Assembly (NCBI GenBank): GCA_004794785.1
Contig: SJOL01007155.1
Coordinates: forward strand, 509,721-573,720
From: Opisthorchis felineus
Lineage: Eukaryota > Platyhelminthes > Trematoda > Opisthorchiida > Opisthorchiidae
DNA: 64,000 bases
Reading direction: 5' to 3'
Part shown: piece by piece, positions 1-14,565 of the stretch
How the letters are laid out: the number at the start of each line of letters is the position of its first letter
Position numbering within the stretch: the first letter of the stretch is position 1
Made by a program: the position numbers and the translations under genes
The notes under the pieces: generated by a model
What the model saw: only the letters and a program-made list of their open reading frames with translations
Told to the model about the DNA's origin: nothing
Databases searched by the model: none

Positions 1-3000
1 ACTGGTAAAATTAGGGCGCTTTTGACGGAGTAAAACTGAATTGGGGGTCTATCGAGAGATGAATTTCCCAGAAAATGCAGTTAAATTGACTTCAGATCTC
101 ATTGAGCATCATTTTCAGGTTATGATACTGTCTATCTTCACAGCCGGTGAAACCGATCGAGACGTTTAAAAATCTCTAGCGTCAGATGTATAGCCGCGTG
201 TGTATGCAAAGTAATAATGATTCGTGCGCCAGACTAACGAAATACGCCGGGCAGACTCTTAAACTTACCTGCAAAAATTACTGTTTGAATGTGGCGCACA
301 TTCGTCAAACCTGTAAACCGTGTGACAGGAACAGCAGTGAACCTCCGGATTACAACAACCCGACGTGACGAGAATCTAGAATGTGGACCTAGTGGGTCAT
401 AAAGTCTACCGTGAAATTATATGAGAGCTACCGCCAGAACACGGTCAAGCGTAAGAAAACTCTCAATAGTTTGAGTCAACCAGGCGTGTTGAAGTTGTGA
501 TAAAGTTTATTCGAAGCCCCTGGACAAAAATGCACCCGAAATGGCCTCTGTTACAGTCTCCACCTTTGTTGAAGGGGACTTCAAAGGAAGCATTACCGCA
601 CCTGTTAACTGATTCACAACTTATCCGGTGACAATCTATAGTAGGCTGTCACAAAAATATGCTATAGTGTAGAATATAATTGAGCCCTGATCTGATGGAC
701 CACACAGTAGACTTGACCACGACAAAAATGGACTTTGGCGTTATTTTAGCAGCCTCTTCTCACCTGAAGAATATTGGATTTCGACCTGTTTGTGCTTCAA
801 AGTCGATAATCAACATATACATCGGAGACGTAAAAACCCAGCGCGTCCCAGGTCCTCGAGAGTTGCACGATGGATCGCATAAAGAGCGCTGGTCGTATGC
901 AAACGCAAGCGTTGCTTAACAGGTTATGCTGCTTGAATACTCCCTAATCTTGTCCCAGGAGACGGAGGCTCAGCCTGAAACTGTCAATCTTTCGGGGTGT
1001 TGGGATCCTGCGCTCCTATGGGCTATACCGACTGAAGCTGACTTCCTAAAGTGTTAGCCATGCAAGAAAGGTCAAACTGGAGCAGCTCAACGGAGAACAG
1101 CGAGTCCTTGCACGGCGAGATGTCTTATTACGAGGTAGTCTGCAGGTCCTACTGTTGTACCGTTCTCTGTGGTAGGAGTGTGAAGGCACTGAGGCGTTTA
1201 CCTCGAGAGACTAGCATGTCCATATTTATGGATGTATCAATGCTGGCTTCTGCAGAGCAAGGACGGTCCTACAAATTGCAGGCTCATATCGCCCAAAGGT
1301 TGCCCCTGACTACCGGCGCATTATTTAATACGGTGAAAATACTTTTAAAACCGAAGAGGCTGGTACCTTTCAAAAGGCACCTGCTATGTGTAGCCGCACT
1401 ACGAGGCTGTAGCATTATTCACGGAGCATTCCAACCCCCTGCAGCCGAGTAGGCTAGACTACCAAGTCATTGTTTCCAGGGAGTGTTCCTCAAGAAAGTT
1501 TTACCAACCCCAAGCGCTTCTGTAAGATGAGGGCAAATATTAGTTCCAAACATGCCCACCGACAAGCTTGACGTATATGGCGTCGAACCCAGCAGTGACT
1601 ACCGGTGAACACAGGTAAGTGATGAGAAGAAGATCAAACAATTTTTAGCTGCATACATAATTCTAAATAAGCCAAGTTCAAAAAGGTTCCGTAAATTAGG
1701 TTTTTAAGCAGCTTAACATACACACAGTTAAGCATAATGCCAAGTGCCAAATCAACGTCGCTCTTCTCGGGTAAATGCTGGATAACGTGTAATACATTGT
1801 TCGAGTGGGGAGTACGTAAATGCTGGAAACAAGTGCTCCGTCCATATATACCCGTTGCTGCATCGTTAAAAAGCAGATTATAATCCCAATGGAAAGATTA
1901 AAACACCTTGAATAATACGCTCTATTTAACGTTGGACGTGCTGGAGACCAAAGCTAGATAATGGCCTGAACAAACATTTTGGTAAAGACAGTAGGTCTTT
2001 GCTGGTCAGCTTTCTGTCGACCAAACTTTGTGTATGCTTTCGTATTACATTCCCAACGAGAAGCTATGCCCACGTGGGTCCGCCTGCCATTGTGACCTTA
2101 GGCAGTTAAACGATCTGTGCGTAACTTTCTGTCGCCAGATTTCCGTCTCACATCCTATTCAGGAGATTCTAGTTACAAAAAGAATATCAATGAACCCATA
2201 GAATGAATGGTATGAAATTACACGTAAACGTCAAAGACCAGTAACGACAAATCAAAAATTTCCGAAACACGACAGGTTTATTAATTACAATTGCATTCTC
2301 TTGTTCAGTTTGTAGTGTATGTAGTTACGGGTTTACCTCACCGTCCTCTTGATTTGTGCCACAGACATTTTCCAAAAGTTCAGTTTTCCTTAGTTCGAAG
2401 GGTGCTGCCTAAGTTATGCGACAAATGATGCGAAAATCCCCTTCAAAGTAGGTCAAACCTGAAATACGTAAAACATCAAATTACGTTCAGTTTCGCATTG
2501 CTGGCCGAATATTCTAGTTATGAAAATGGTATCAAGTAAGGTTGAATGACAGACTTGATTGCATGAGATAGTGAAAAACAACGTTCTGTTGAACAGCTCA
2601 GTTCCATAGTGAAGGCGTGCCTCATAGCTGTCAAAATGTCCCTATGGCTGGCTAATACACCTGATAAAACCCGAGAAAAGGTAGAAGTAGAGGCTTTTTT
2701 TAGTTCTGTTTGTGCTGATTTCCATCTTAAACATCAACCTCTAAATTTAGGTATCCTAGATGTGTCCGTCGCTGGTGCAAAGTTTACACTAAGGTTTTAT
2801 ATCAGAAAATACGGAAGATTGGTGCCGCACAGTCATTCAAGCCACCCATGAAATGTACGATTCTGCGCAGGCTGCGAATTATTGTGAGCTGAACTGTTCA
2901 AACATAGCTCACGACTGAGACCGGTAATACTGCTGAGGCCAAATCCTTGAGTACATACCTTCAGGTGATCCTACAGGGCTGAAATAAAAACTACGTAGCT

Positions 3001-6000
3001 GAGCCAAAAACGTCATAAGACAAGTTGCCTTAATTTGAAGCAGTTAAAAATTATCGTGTAAAGGTTCTAATATTGTCGAGAACTCAGGAAGCCACAGTAA
3101 TTTTTGTACGCCATTTCATGAAAGTATGTTTGTACATCATCCACTTCTCAGTTCGTGCATCCGAGATGCACACTTGTTGAACCGCAACTGCTTATATCGC
3201 TCTTGGGCTCCATCATTTTTCATGATTCCACACAGTTTTAGTCAGCTCCTTAAAATATCAGTGCAAGAGGCTCATGGCCTGGGCTACTGGCACTAATTTT
3301 AGGCCAGTTGGTAAGTGAATGCTAGGTTTGAAAAAAAACAGGCTGATAATTCTTTTAACCCAGGAGTAAATAAGTACCAAAATATCATGAAATCACACTG
3401 GTCTTTTCCGAAATGGAGTTGCTGCTTTGTACGTAAAAGCATATTTTTTCATTGTTCAGTTACGCTAAACTATGCAGGATGTGGTAAGTAGCCAGTTTGT
3501 TAACAATGGTTCCCAAGGGAATTTTGTTTTGCCTCTAAAACGCAGCGTGCTTCTAAATATGATGACAGTCAGTCCGACGGCTCGAAGAATGATGAAAGGG
3601 TGAATAGCAAGTAAAAGCAGACAGATTCTGAGACAGTGGGATGAACCACAGATTACTTGCTTCAGTTAGTGACACTCCGCAAATGAATTGAGCATTTAAG
3701 TCTGTAGTAAAATTCCATGTTTGTGGTCCTCCGGGCAAAGGTTGTACTTCAGTCGCAACAAAACAGTCTGAGAAGTGTTTAACATAGAGACGGCCGACGG
3801 GGACTCAGTTTATTCATCTCTCCCCTAAACAGGAGCTACCGCCCAAGCAGGCAACGCTTTGCCACATTTCACGAGTGGTCCACCAACCGATGATCATCTC
3901 TTATCGAGGGATCTGCTTTCCTCAATCCGCCAAGGTTGTTATTGGACCGGGACTCCTAAGGTCACAGTCAGTGACTTGTGTTTGCTTGCCATTGTGGGCT
4001 CTCTGCGTACTTACGACACTTTTATGCGTGGTACATGGAGCTGAGTGTACATTCTTGCCATTGAATCTCACACCAGACCCAGTATGACGGACACTTTGTG
4101 CCTGATGTGCGAGCGCTTACCGCGCCTTCAAGAGCATTCAGAATTGTTTGTCCTTTCTTCGGTTGTTGATCTTTACACGCGTGTTTCCATACCAAAATTC
4201 TTACATACGTTGGGATTCATCTTATCTGACTGAAACTGTTGGTGGCATGACTTCGAATGAGGCGTTTCTCTCTTTTATCTTATATTCTCCTGCAACCCTT
4301 TCACATTCATCGTTTGCATTTACTTTTTGTGTCTGTGACCATGCTCTGCAAAAATAAACGATGGATATAAAGATGCCTACTGATAATTCTCTATATGTGG
4401 AGTCTGGCGGCAAACAAGGAGCAACTCGGCCTTTACTTAACAAGAGAAAGCAAAAAGTGTCTTCTATGACAATAGTGAACCTAGTCTTACAGCAAAGACT
4501 TGCTCAATTCATGTGGAACAGAGAGTGGCCGGAAAGTCCGAAGCCTAATGGGACACAGTACGAACGTCAAATATTACGATCTGCCGCCCTACAGCTTACC
4601 GAGGAAAAGCGCTGTATGGATTGTGCGTTTAAAACAAACGAAAATCGGGCCATGGCCTCCTTAATGATATGCTGGTTAACCCTTGTATTTCCTAGATTTT
4701 AAAACCACCAAATCCAATTCCGTTTCCCATATATCCGTAAAAGCAACCTAAATGGATCCATTGTTGTCTCTTTCACACCAATATAGATTAAACGCGCATA
4801 CAGAAAGAACGATTTGTTTGTGTACCAAAAGACGGCGTTTTATGTAACCTAGTAAATGTGGCCCAGTGGTCTCCGCCTACCTGGTGCGTTAGTCATTTTA
4901 ACAGACGTTCCTCTGGCATATGACCTTTTCGCCAAACTTACTTGGCCCAAATTCACTTGGTAGACCCATTAATAGAGCGACTTTTAGCAATGATAGTGCA
5001 CAAACTTTTTGTCTAGCTAAAATACCACACAAAAGTCACCACAAGCAGTCGTTAGAAGTCTCTGTTATTTTCACCGGTGAGTGCCGTGCGCATCGGCTAT
5101 TTTGCATACATATTCTCCAATATCTCCGATAAAACGTTACAGTTCATGGGGCTTTTCCAAACAAACATTAACCACTTACTGTTGGATTAAGCATGTTCGA
5201 GTTAATAGCGGGATATGCCAGCACTTATATTGATGCTGTCCAGGATAATGTATGCTCATCATCGTCGACAGCAGAAATAAGAGTTCAACACTGATGCTTC
5301 AATTCCGTACGCCTGTAATTCATTTGGAAGACTTATGGTGAATAAAGAAATGAAACTATACACAGAAGGAACTTAGTGCACGCACCACAAACATTCCGAG
5401 GTACCTACTCCTCCAGACAGACATCCAGACGATCTGGATAAAAATTAAAAACGAAGCCATCGACACTGATCGGTAGCCGTATCTTGCCGTGCCTTTAACC
5501 GGGCACAAGCGGGTTTGTTGTTCTCACCCTGGAAGGTGAATCGCACCGACTCGAACCGAATAACGTATGCTAACATGACGAGGACTCACTTTCATATGCA
5601 TTGGAGCAAATTGCATGGACAATCAACTGAGGCAATAATATCTTCAGGAATGAATTCCAGTGCTGGATATTAAAAAATTGTTGATTAACTACAAGTGTGA
5701 ATCTGTCGGCTACCATTGTAATTGGTAAGTGGAACAAGACAATCGTCAAACATATGAAAAGGATGACGAGTATGTACGAAGTATCTTGTAAATAAGAACA
5801 TTTCCATGGTCTTCCATGTGAAGGGAAATTAAATAATATGTTGGAAATTTAGTAAACTTCATTGTGACTTGTAGGCTTTAAAATAATACGTGGTCCGTTC
5901 TTCCTACTGGAGAATGCCACTGTTCATTTCACTTGTATAGAAGAGGTTTGGTAAATTCGTCTTGAAAAGAAAGACCAACAGAAATACTGTCAGGTCGAAA

Positions 6001-9000
6001 GCTGGGTTAATTCGAAACTTTGCGCTATGGCATCTCTTAACAAGCACCAGTACCCAGAAAGGTTGAGCAAGTAAGTTTCTAAAATTGGCCACTTGCCACT
6101 GTCTGAAGTGTCTAGTCTACTTAATGTCAGATTGTACCAATGTGCCATTTAATGTCCAGCACTACCCTTCAGCTTCATTCTCTAAAAATACGGATTCAAA
6201 CGTTTATAAACGCTGGTCGCAATTACTACTGTTAGAGGGAGCTTTGCCCGGATAGCTATCAGACGCACAGACTGGTTGTAAAAAAGGATTTTCGTATTGA
6301 TGCCTACGAAATCTTTGGAAATTTCCAAATTCCTCCAGTGGACGAGTCGCCAATCCGCTTTTACAAGGGTTTCACTACTATGCTAAAGGCCAACAAGCAG
6401 TTTGTACGCAGTGTGCGGTTTACTTGTGCGAGATAAAACATTTACCAACAATAGTGTATTAATCACACTGGTGATTCAGTCTTTGGGCACTGCCCTAACC
6501 GAGGAACCCCCGGGGTAATGATGCGTGACGATTTTTTAAGTGGTCACACATTCGAATCGGCGTAAAGCAACGTGTAGCATGCAAGCGGTAAAACCATTAA
6601 GGAGGAAGCTTACATGATGTTTTTCTTAAACAAACAATAGTTAGGCCAGTAACTCCCACACTGCTGGCCTTGTGCAGTCCTCAAAATCGGGCTGATGAAC
6701 ACAAAATTCAGGCCAGCTTTTCTACTTGTCGCCTCAACCTCGTTAGAACCGGAACACAAGGAGAAGTCAATATGTTAACTGGTTACACGAACATAATTTT
6801 CCGAATCCAAAAAGGGTGCTGCAACATGGCCGCCGTCCTGCGTAACCAGAATCGTTTTCACGGAACTAACGTGTACAGTATATCAAATGTTTCGTGCTAA
6901 TTTATGGGCAGGTGCTGTAGTAGATGTATTAGCAAAGTGGGACCCAATATACGCCCAAAGATCGCTAGGCCTTTCCCAAATTTAGTAGTGAAGGGATCAC
7001 TGGCCATGACCAATAATCATCAGAGCTTCCATCTTCAATGATCTTCAGTCGCTTGAGTGTGTGCGTGATGAACCGAAAGTGGATTGTTTTTTCACTGTTG
7101 GAGGGAAACTGGTGGTCAAAAGCCTACATCTCCTCAAAAGCACTTGGTCACAAGTACTTAGCTAATATGTGAACGAAATAAATTGATATGATGGCAAACA
7201 ACATAAATCACTTACTTGAAACAGTTTTGGCACAAATGCTTCCAAATTATACCACAGTTTTGCAATTGCGTGTGAGTTGTCTACGATATTTGATCGTTTT
7301 ATTGTAGTCCCAAATTACACGGTTTGTATTACGGTCATTGTAACATCGGTCACAAAAAACCGCCGAACAGTTATAATAGTAATATATGAACAAGCCTGAC
7401 ACTTAGTTTTAAAAAGTTTCCAATCACATGCGTCCACTTTATTTTAAACCCTCAAGTTGTAAGTCGATCCGCTCTAAGAACTGGCTATTTAGGCGTCACA
7501 ATTTTCTTCTAGATCCTGCAGTTTGATGCCTGATATCCCCGAGCCTTCCTGAAATTTTATCTGGTAAGCTAGTTACATTTCACCCAGATAGTTGAGTAGG
7601 TTGCATCAGGATACTTGGGTGATTTGGAGATGATTGTCTGAACAACACGTAGGGTGCACTTCTTAGTAAATTTTGTTCCGTCTACAATGCCTATAGATTA
7701 TTTTGGGATGAATTAAACTGTTCAAAATCCCTTCCGAGGAGCGCAACGTCCGCGCGGGTGAATTGTTTTTTCGGGCGACTGTCTACTAGCACTTGCTATT
7801 CTTGCTAACGTTCTTTTTAAAGTAAACAAAATATAGGAGTATAAAGACCAAAAACATTCGGAAGTGCTTGTAACTTTTCAGTATTAGGTGAAAAGCCGAT
7901 CGTCAATCAAGCCAGAAATCTCCCCACAATAGTCTTCGAATGGTTGAGGAATTCGATCGGTATATAAAATTAAGCAAGACATTTTCCCACAGCATTCTGA
8001 GCAGCCTGGTTGAAAGTGGACTTTTTATTCCAGGAACCCGTAACTGTTAACCGATGGGGTGTGTACTGCTATTCCAAGATGTCTCTCAAAAAAGATGGGC
8101 TCACAAATGTGCTGTTATCCGCTGCGTTAGCAAATCTATGTATCTTTCTCTTTTCGAGAAAGATCATCCTCAACTCCAGAGACATCACAGTAAATTGTTT
8201 TACCAACTGTGTTTCGACAGTCTTGAATAGTAACTCCTCTCATATATAGATGCCTATAGGTTGCTTATTTTAGGTATTTTATTGCGCTGGTGACGGTGTA
8301 CATGCGGTAGTGTAACAATAATTTAAATGTATATTAATCTAGCTAGACAGAATCACTTGTCGGCACGCAATTTTAAACACCGATGAATGCTTTTGTCTCA
8401 ACCACCGGGCAAACCATATGGATCACCAGAATGCCACTGAGTCCAGTTTTAACAACCAACCCGGGAGCTTCGATCCTGGCCCGCCTTTTATTTCGATTCC
8501 TGGTGTATAACAAAGGAAGTTGTGTAGCCATGTGTGAAATTGATTTATGAGCGCCTCTAAGCTGGAACAAATGGATGCTTGAACTGAAACAATAAAAAGT
8601 TGTTTCATCACCCCGTGGTTCTTTAGGATGCAGTGCCCTTCTTGCTCCATAAAAACAGGCCTGAGTAAGTGAGATAACTTTGTAAGTTGTCGAGTAATCA
8701 CTTTGAGAGCTTTTCGCACAGCCATACCTACCGGTAAGTTTCTTGGTCTCAATCATAAAGATCAGTTTCTGGCTTACAACAAGGTCAACCCTTAATCTCC
8801 ACCTAAACCTACTTCTGACTGTTTACCATCCACCATATCTTGGAGTTTAACTATCGCATTAAGCCAGCACGCACTTCCTTTATGATAGTAAGGTGACACA
8901 TTCCGAAGTATTAGGAATTGCCTGTAGCTTACCGATTGCTTTGGCGAAGAGAATTCATCTTGACGGCTTAGCCGCGGCTGAGGCCTCATCGGTTTGCGTG

Positions 9001-9485
9001 TGAAATCTTGCATTATGCACTCATAAGTAACCTGAACGAGGTCTTATTATACCTTGGTCCTTTTCCAAAAAGGCTGAACGCCGTGAAGCCATAACGTTCT
9101 AATTCAATCATAGTGCTAAACAATTCAAACCTGCTGCAAGTGCAATTCACCATTTTGATGTGTATTATAAAGAGTGATAGTAAGCACAACAAATAGCATA
9201 TACCATGTGTATGGGAGAGAATTTAGTGTTTTGCTTGCTCCTGAAACTTTCTGCTTGGAAGTTGGAGATCGACACGATGTCTATTACATCTTACCTTAGG
9301 AACAGAAAATTTACTTAGAAATCGGGCGGGTGAAACGGATTTTACCAAACGAAAAGCTTATGCAGACGATGTTGCATCGTTATCCAATTGATAATTTAAA
9401 CGCTTAAGTTGTGCGCTCAAAAGAAGTATGAGTAGCATTGAGGATCTCATTCATAGTATGCCTGTAGGAAATTCCACATTCATGT
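1..9485. other. No recognisable gene; unique-looking intergenic or intronic sequence
   Basis: I see no protein family, RNA gene or dispersed repeat copy here. Open frames reach about 130 codons at most, which is near what chance gives for this composition and length. They show no known motifs and overlap each other on both strands. A perfect 9-bp inverted repeat with a 5-nt loop lies at 8142-8164. The stretch is most simply intergenic or intronic DNA. Confidence 0.6.
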
Positions 9486-9964
9486 CTAGTAGCTGGCATA
9501 CTCCTCATGTAACAGCCCTTCACTGATCGGCTGCCCCATCTTAGAATTTAAACCAAGGTCAAGGAATGCTGTAAAAATTAAGAACAACTTTTCATTCACC
9601 TTTTGAGTAAGCAGGAAATGTCCGATGTTGGGGGCTAGTTCATTACAACCTATGCATTGTATAACTAACACGATGTCAAAGCCTATCCTTTGAGTTTTTT
9701 GCTCCTTGAATCCGTACCATAGTTCATCACAGGCCACGGCAATAATTCCATATACTGATTGCCTCAGAGAATCAGTCAATTCTTCTGGTTCGTAGCCTAA
9801 TTGAAACAAGGCAGTTATCTTATGGCGTTCATTGTCTTTGGAAGCAGCAATAGCAAGCTTCAAATAGCGTCTTATAAACCACTTGTTTACCTTGATTCTT
9901 ACTTCAGTTATCAATAATACTAAGAAAACTGTTGTTAACTAAAGTTTAACATTAGATAGATCAG

Positions 9965-9981
9965 ATATATATATATATATA
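9965..9981. repeat. (AT)n microsatellite
   Basis: About eight AT units in a row, a simple dinucleotide repeat in otherwise non-repetitive sequence. Confidence 0.9.
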
Positions 9982-12900
9982 ATTAACTCACCATCTTCCA
10001 GCAATATTTGCGCTTGTTAAATTTTACATGGATGACCGAAAAATTCGCAGGCTACAGTCGAAGAAGACGCGTTCTTGCATAGTACTATGATGATAAATGA
10101 ATGGCCAACTTACTCAGACACAATCTTACCTGATCGTTTTCTGGAATTACAATAATATGGAAAGGATAATCCAGGGATTTGTAGTAGTTTACTGCACGCA
10201 TCAGCTAGAACACTGTCAACTGCAGTCAGAAACAGGTGTGAATTTAGGTTATTTTGGAGGTTGTTCTATTTTGCTCGCCATGCGTCGAGTAAGCACTATC
10301 CTAATAGTGTGCTGCATGCTGTGCAGCTTGGCATATCATTCCAGATAATAATAATGCCAAAATATGTGGACGCTAAGATTATTCAAGTATGTTTGGCATT
10401 CACCCATCAAATTGGTGCTCATAAGCCGCTGTCTTGACCACGAAGCCATATGACGTCGAGTGTGAGGGTTCAGTGGGCGTTAAAGTCAAAGTGTTGACCA
10501 GAAAAGCCCTTGCAGAAGATAGCATTCCAGCCCAAATATGTAATACTTGCAAATTCTCAATTCTGAAACCACCCAAGAAGCTAATCAGTTCTATTTAGGA
10601 GATTGATGTAAACCAGTCTTACTACCTTTCCGCGAAAAGCTGCCGCTTGGTCTTTGATAACTGGAAGAAACAACGGCTTAGGTTTTTGCGATGCGTCTGC
10701 CGCTTTGTTTTTTAGTTAGAAAGCAATCGTGCGGTTATGCCGAGGGTACTTTTGAACTGGTGGAGAACAGTCCAGCTAGACCTTTATTCCACCGTATACT
10801 GAAGTACCACCATGTTTTCACGTGCATCATCAACTTGCGTGTCATTTTGGAGTCCACTGATCGTGCATAATTTTGAAACGTTTTCTGGCTAGACAAACAG
10901 TCAATATGCTTAGGCTCTAGTAGTTCGATACCGAAGGAGAGTCGCTGTTTTATAGTGGTTCAAGACTTTCATTTACTAAATAATGCAGCAAGGATGCACC
11001 CTATCTTTACTGCTTCTCAGTCGTCTTCGATTTTTTGCCTCCAGCATCCCTATTCCAGGACCACTTCGAAGTCAAACCACCGACATACCACAAAATCGGT
11101 CTTGCCCATACCACAGTATAAGTGCTGTTAACTCAGCAGCAGAATCTGACCAAGGCGAAGTTCTCTTCAATGAATTTCACGCTTTCATAATCCAGGTCTC
11201 GTAGTGCATTCCTAATATCTAAGCGGTTTCTTCAACCTTTGTTTCCCCCATTAAAACCATCTTTACCCGACTGGACAGGAATTCTTTGCTTATGTTGGTG
11301 TCCCTTCATGTCAAAGGATAGACGGCGCCTGAAACTAATCAGATGAAAGCACAGATCTACAGGATAGACGTGGGCTACATCAGCATCTGGTTGGTAGCAA
11401 AAATTGCGGTGATTTTTTATAGACTTCCAACCACCATATGGTAATTCATCTTCGTAAAGTCATGTATAAAGGTAAGCGAATTGGACAAACGCAATCTCAA
11501 TGTCACTAGCACCAGAGATCATACAATAGCTTTTGATATTTTTGTGACATACATGAGGATTAGTAGCTTAACTGAAAGTTTGGCAACAACTCCAATGAAT
11601 CAACAAGCGTTCAGACTGAAATTAAACCAGTTTAATCTCCAATATTTTTTAATACTGACAGCATAGGAAAGGGACTTCAAGTTACTCACAGGATTGCTGA
11701 GTGTCTGCTTTTAAAGTTGTCTGAAATGGTTAAGTTATCAGGAGTTAACGCCATCTAGGTAGCTGAGGATATCAGTTTGCTTACTGAATATCACAATCTC
11801 TATTGGAAGCATATCCTGTGCATCCGGTCTTACTAGAACTCGACAGGAAGGAATAAGCTGCATCTACATTCCCACGATTACAGAATTCTTTGAGGGCACC
11901 ATAGATGCATTTTGCCATAACCCTTGCCGGTTGGAATAACGAGCAATTTTCCATCAGGTTGGTTTTGAATGTGTGCTGATCAAACTCAGCTTACATGGTT
12001 GTTAACCGAAAGAGCTCGCTAAAATTGGCCAAAACAGCCGCTTTACAAGGCGCTATTTTTCCACTTTGTATATTCTGAATGGTCATAAATTATTCGATTC
12101 TCCTTCTGTTACCTGTAGATGCAGACGAACAATGTTGCGATCAGTTGTAAATGTGACAGATCATAAGCTGACAGTAGATTGCAAACTGGTTCCTCAGAAC
12201 CTGTTAGGTAGTCCAGAGGACATTTCCTATTTCTTTATGGTTTCTGGAGCCAGTTTGTCACATTCTGTCTCAACTTGGGCGAGCAAAATGTGGATTCTCT
12301 CGGCGAGTTTTTATCTCTCTGGTTGATAAAGCTTAGCTCTCATGATCGGCTTCTGTGAAGTACGTGGTGTCATCCCATCAGAGAAGCTCATCTGGTAATC
12401 TCCAATTCGTCATCTGTACACTTACGTACGGAGGCGGTATTTTACCCGATCATAGAAAGAGGGCCCAACGTTTGAAAACCTTACGTCATTCAAACTTAGT
12501 CCGAAGCCGAAAGATCCAAATCTATTGAATGACGGGATCATGCCATGTTACGATGGGAAAAAGGCTTACGTGAACTGACTGAAACCCCTGTGAAGTTAGC
12601 CTCATGCCAATACGGATAAATACGTTTTATGCAATCATGTGGCTCTCAAAAACGTATGGTTAAGTTTCTCTCGATCTTGCGGCAGTTTAGGTTCATAACT
12701 AACACAACTAATTGACTCTGGTACATCTGTGCTACGCAGCTACTAATAGCTAAGTTCATACCGCACAGTTTATTGACCATGCCAGTTGTGGTCAGGAAGC
12801 AACATAACACTGAGAGCCTTGAACCACCCAGCCATATAAATCTTCCTATAATGACTAACAAAGCACGTTACCCAAAACTTTTGCATAGCGCATTCCATAA

Positions 12901-14469
12901 ATATTAGTGTACGAGGACATTCTTTCCCGTTTTTACCATCGGCTAATGGGTGCAAGCAGAACGCAACAGAAACCCATGTATTTATTCCTCACTGTCACTA
13001 TGGATATTAAAAAGAATCGCAAGTAATATTTTAAACCCGAAAAAAATGTGACGTTCAGCTCTCAGAGTTAACAATTTTGGCTGATGTCTTAGGCTAGCGG
13101 TATTTTAAGATCTCACGATGCTTCAAAAGCATGAGAGATTGCTAAGTTGCAGAGTTCGATCGATGAAGAAAACGAGAGATGGAGATTTTGAACTCATCAT
13201 AAGAGTGGAGCTCATCCCTGCGCAAAACAGAAGTTCAGTGAGAATGTAACTTTCCATGATGTTTCTGAGTTACATACAATTATGAGGTGTGGTCTACCTA
13301 AACAACAATCTGTTCCGAATGTCCAGGTTGACTTGACGACCAAGTACCAACCACTGCAGGTGAGTGCACAATCATTCAAAAACATCCATGTAAAACCTTC
13401 ACTCAAAATAGCGTGGCCAGTACAATTAGACAGTGGTATTTGCAGAACAGTAGGCTAACTCAGGACTTCTAAGTAGTAACTGTCAATCTGCTTTACTTGA
13501 TCCGTAAGTCAAATGCCTGAGACAATCTGACGAACCTAAGGTATCATGCCGAGTATAAAAACGACCTAGTCCAGTCATTCGTCAATCGGCCTGATCACAA
13601 TAACCAAAGGGTCATCTTCAGTTAATCTAAAGTTACTCGAGAAACTGCACCAAAAACATGTAATTTAACAAACTATACAGCGGTTTATGTACTTCGAATT
13701 TTTTTGCTCTCCGAATATTCAACCTTATAAGCAGTTAAACGAAAGTTTGACATCCGAAGAATCTAGAAATCATTGGGCTTCATCTTGTCTACAAGGATGA
13801 ATACCAACAGGCATTTTATTTCACTTTAAAGCTTAGGTTTTTTGTTTTGTATTTTTCTGATGGAAATTTTCGTTTTCTATAAATTTGCTGAAGAAAATGC
13901 CTCCCGAAGCTAATAATGCAAATGTCTTGCGTCCTTTTCAGCACCGTTTCATCTACCCAGTTGTAACTTTGCCTGGAACGTCCGGTGACGTCATTATTGA
14001 TGTCACTTTATACTACACTTATTTCCGTTCGTTTTGCCAACGCTTGCATCAGTTTTATAACATTATGCTGCAGAACAGCTACGTGGAGTTATGTGCCAAT
14101 TCCGTGGCATACACGCATGGTCCGATTACTAGATTTGGCCAAATTTCCACTGTAATTAGATCAGATATGATAATTCCAGACACGGTTTTCGTACTTTCCC
14201 GCACCTGTCTCTCGGTACTCATGTCAAATAAACTATTAAATGTTAGAAATAAATGAGCTACAGACTACGGAAGTCTGAGTAAATAGTAAAACATTTTCAC
14301 GCTATAATATTTCAGAACAGGTCTATATGCAAAATTTTTCTGAGCAACTGGCCCATAATGCTGTCCTTCTAACTCAGTTACTTTTAAAAACAGTTGTGCG
14401 ATGAGCAGATGTACTTAGGTTCGGATCTCAAATGTTTCACTGAACTTACTTCACTTAGTGCGAAGGGAA
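9982..14469. other. No recognisable gene
   Basis: Nothing identifiable was seen. The longest open frame (13885-14256, 123 codons) has no motif I know and fits chance expectation. An imperfect hairpin with a 6-bp ATGCTT/AAGCAT core lies at 13110-13139. Confidence 0.55.
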
Positions 14470-14565
14470 GCACAATGCGAATGGTGCACAACCAGCTCCA
14501 GTATTTGGGAATAAAACACCAGTCGATCGGATACGGAACGCTCAAACTACTGAGCTAAATTCATG
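14470..14565 (-). repeat. Degraded tRNA-derived SINE head
   Basis: On the minus strand a near-perfect pol III A box (TAGCTCAGTAG, at 14547-14557) is followed 40 bases later by a weak B box (GTTTTATTCCC, at 14507-14517). Order, spacing and sequence fit a tRNA-like promoter. No clover-leaf is evident, so this is more likely an old SINE or tRNA pseudogene than a working tRNA gene. The boundaries are approximate, because the body downstream of the B box does not clearly match the other SINE copies in the window. Confidence 0.4.

Noticed and set aside
1051..1452. 133-codon plus-strand frame
   Set aside because: Length fits chance, starts at a non-ATG codon, no recognisable motif and no splice context.
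3875..4087. Frame with a hydrophobic stretch resembling a signal peptide (LPLWALCVLTTLLCVVHGA)
   Set aside because: No upstream ATG with context, only 70 codons, and overlapping open frames in the other plus frames suggest base-composition bias.
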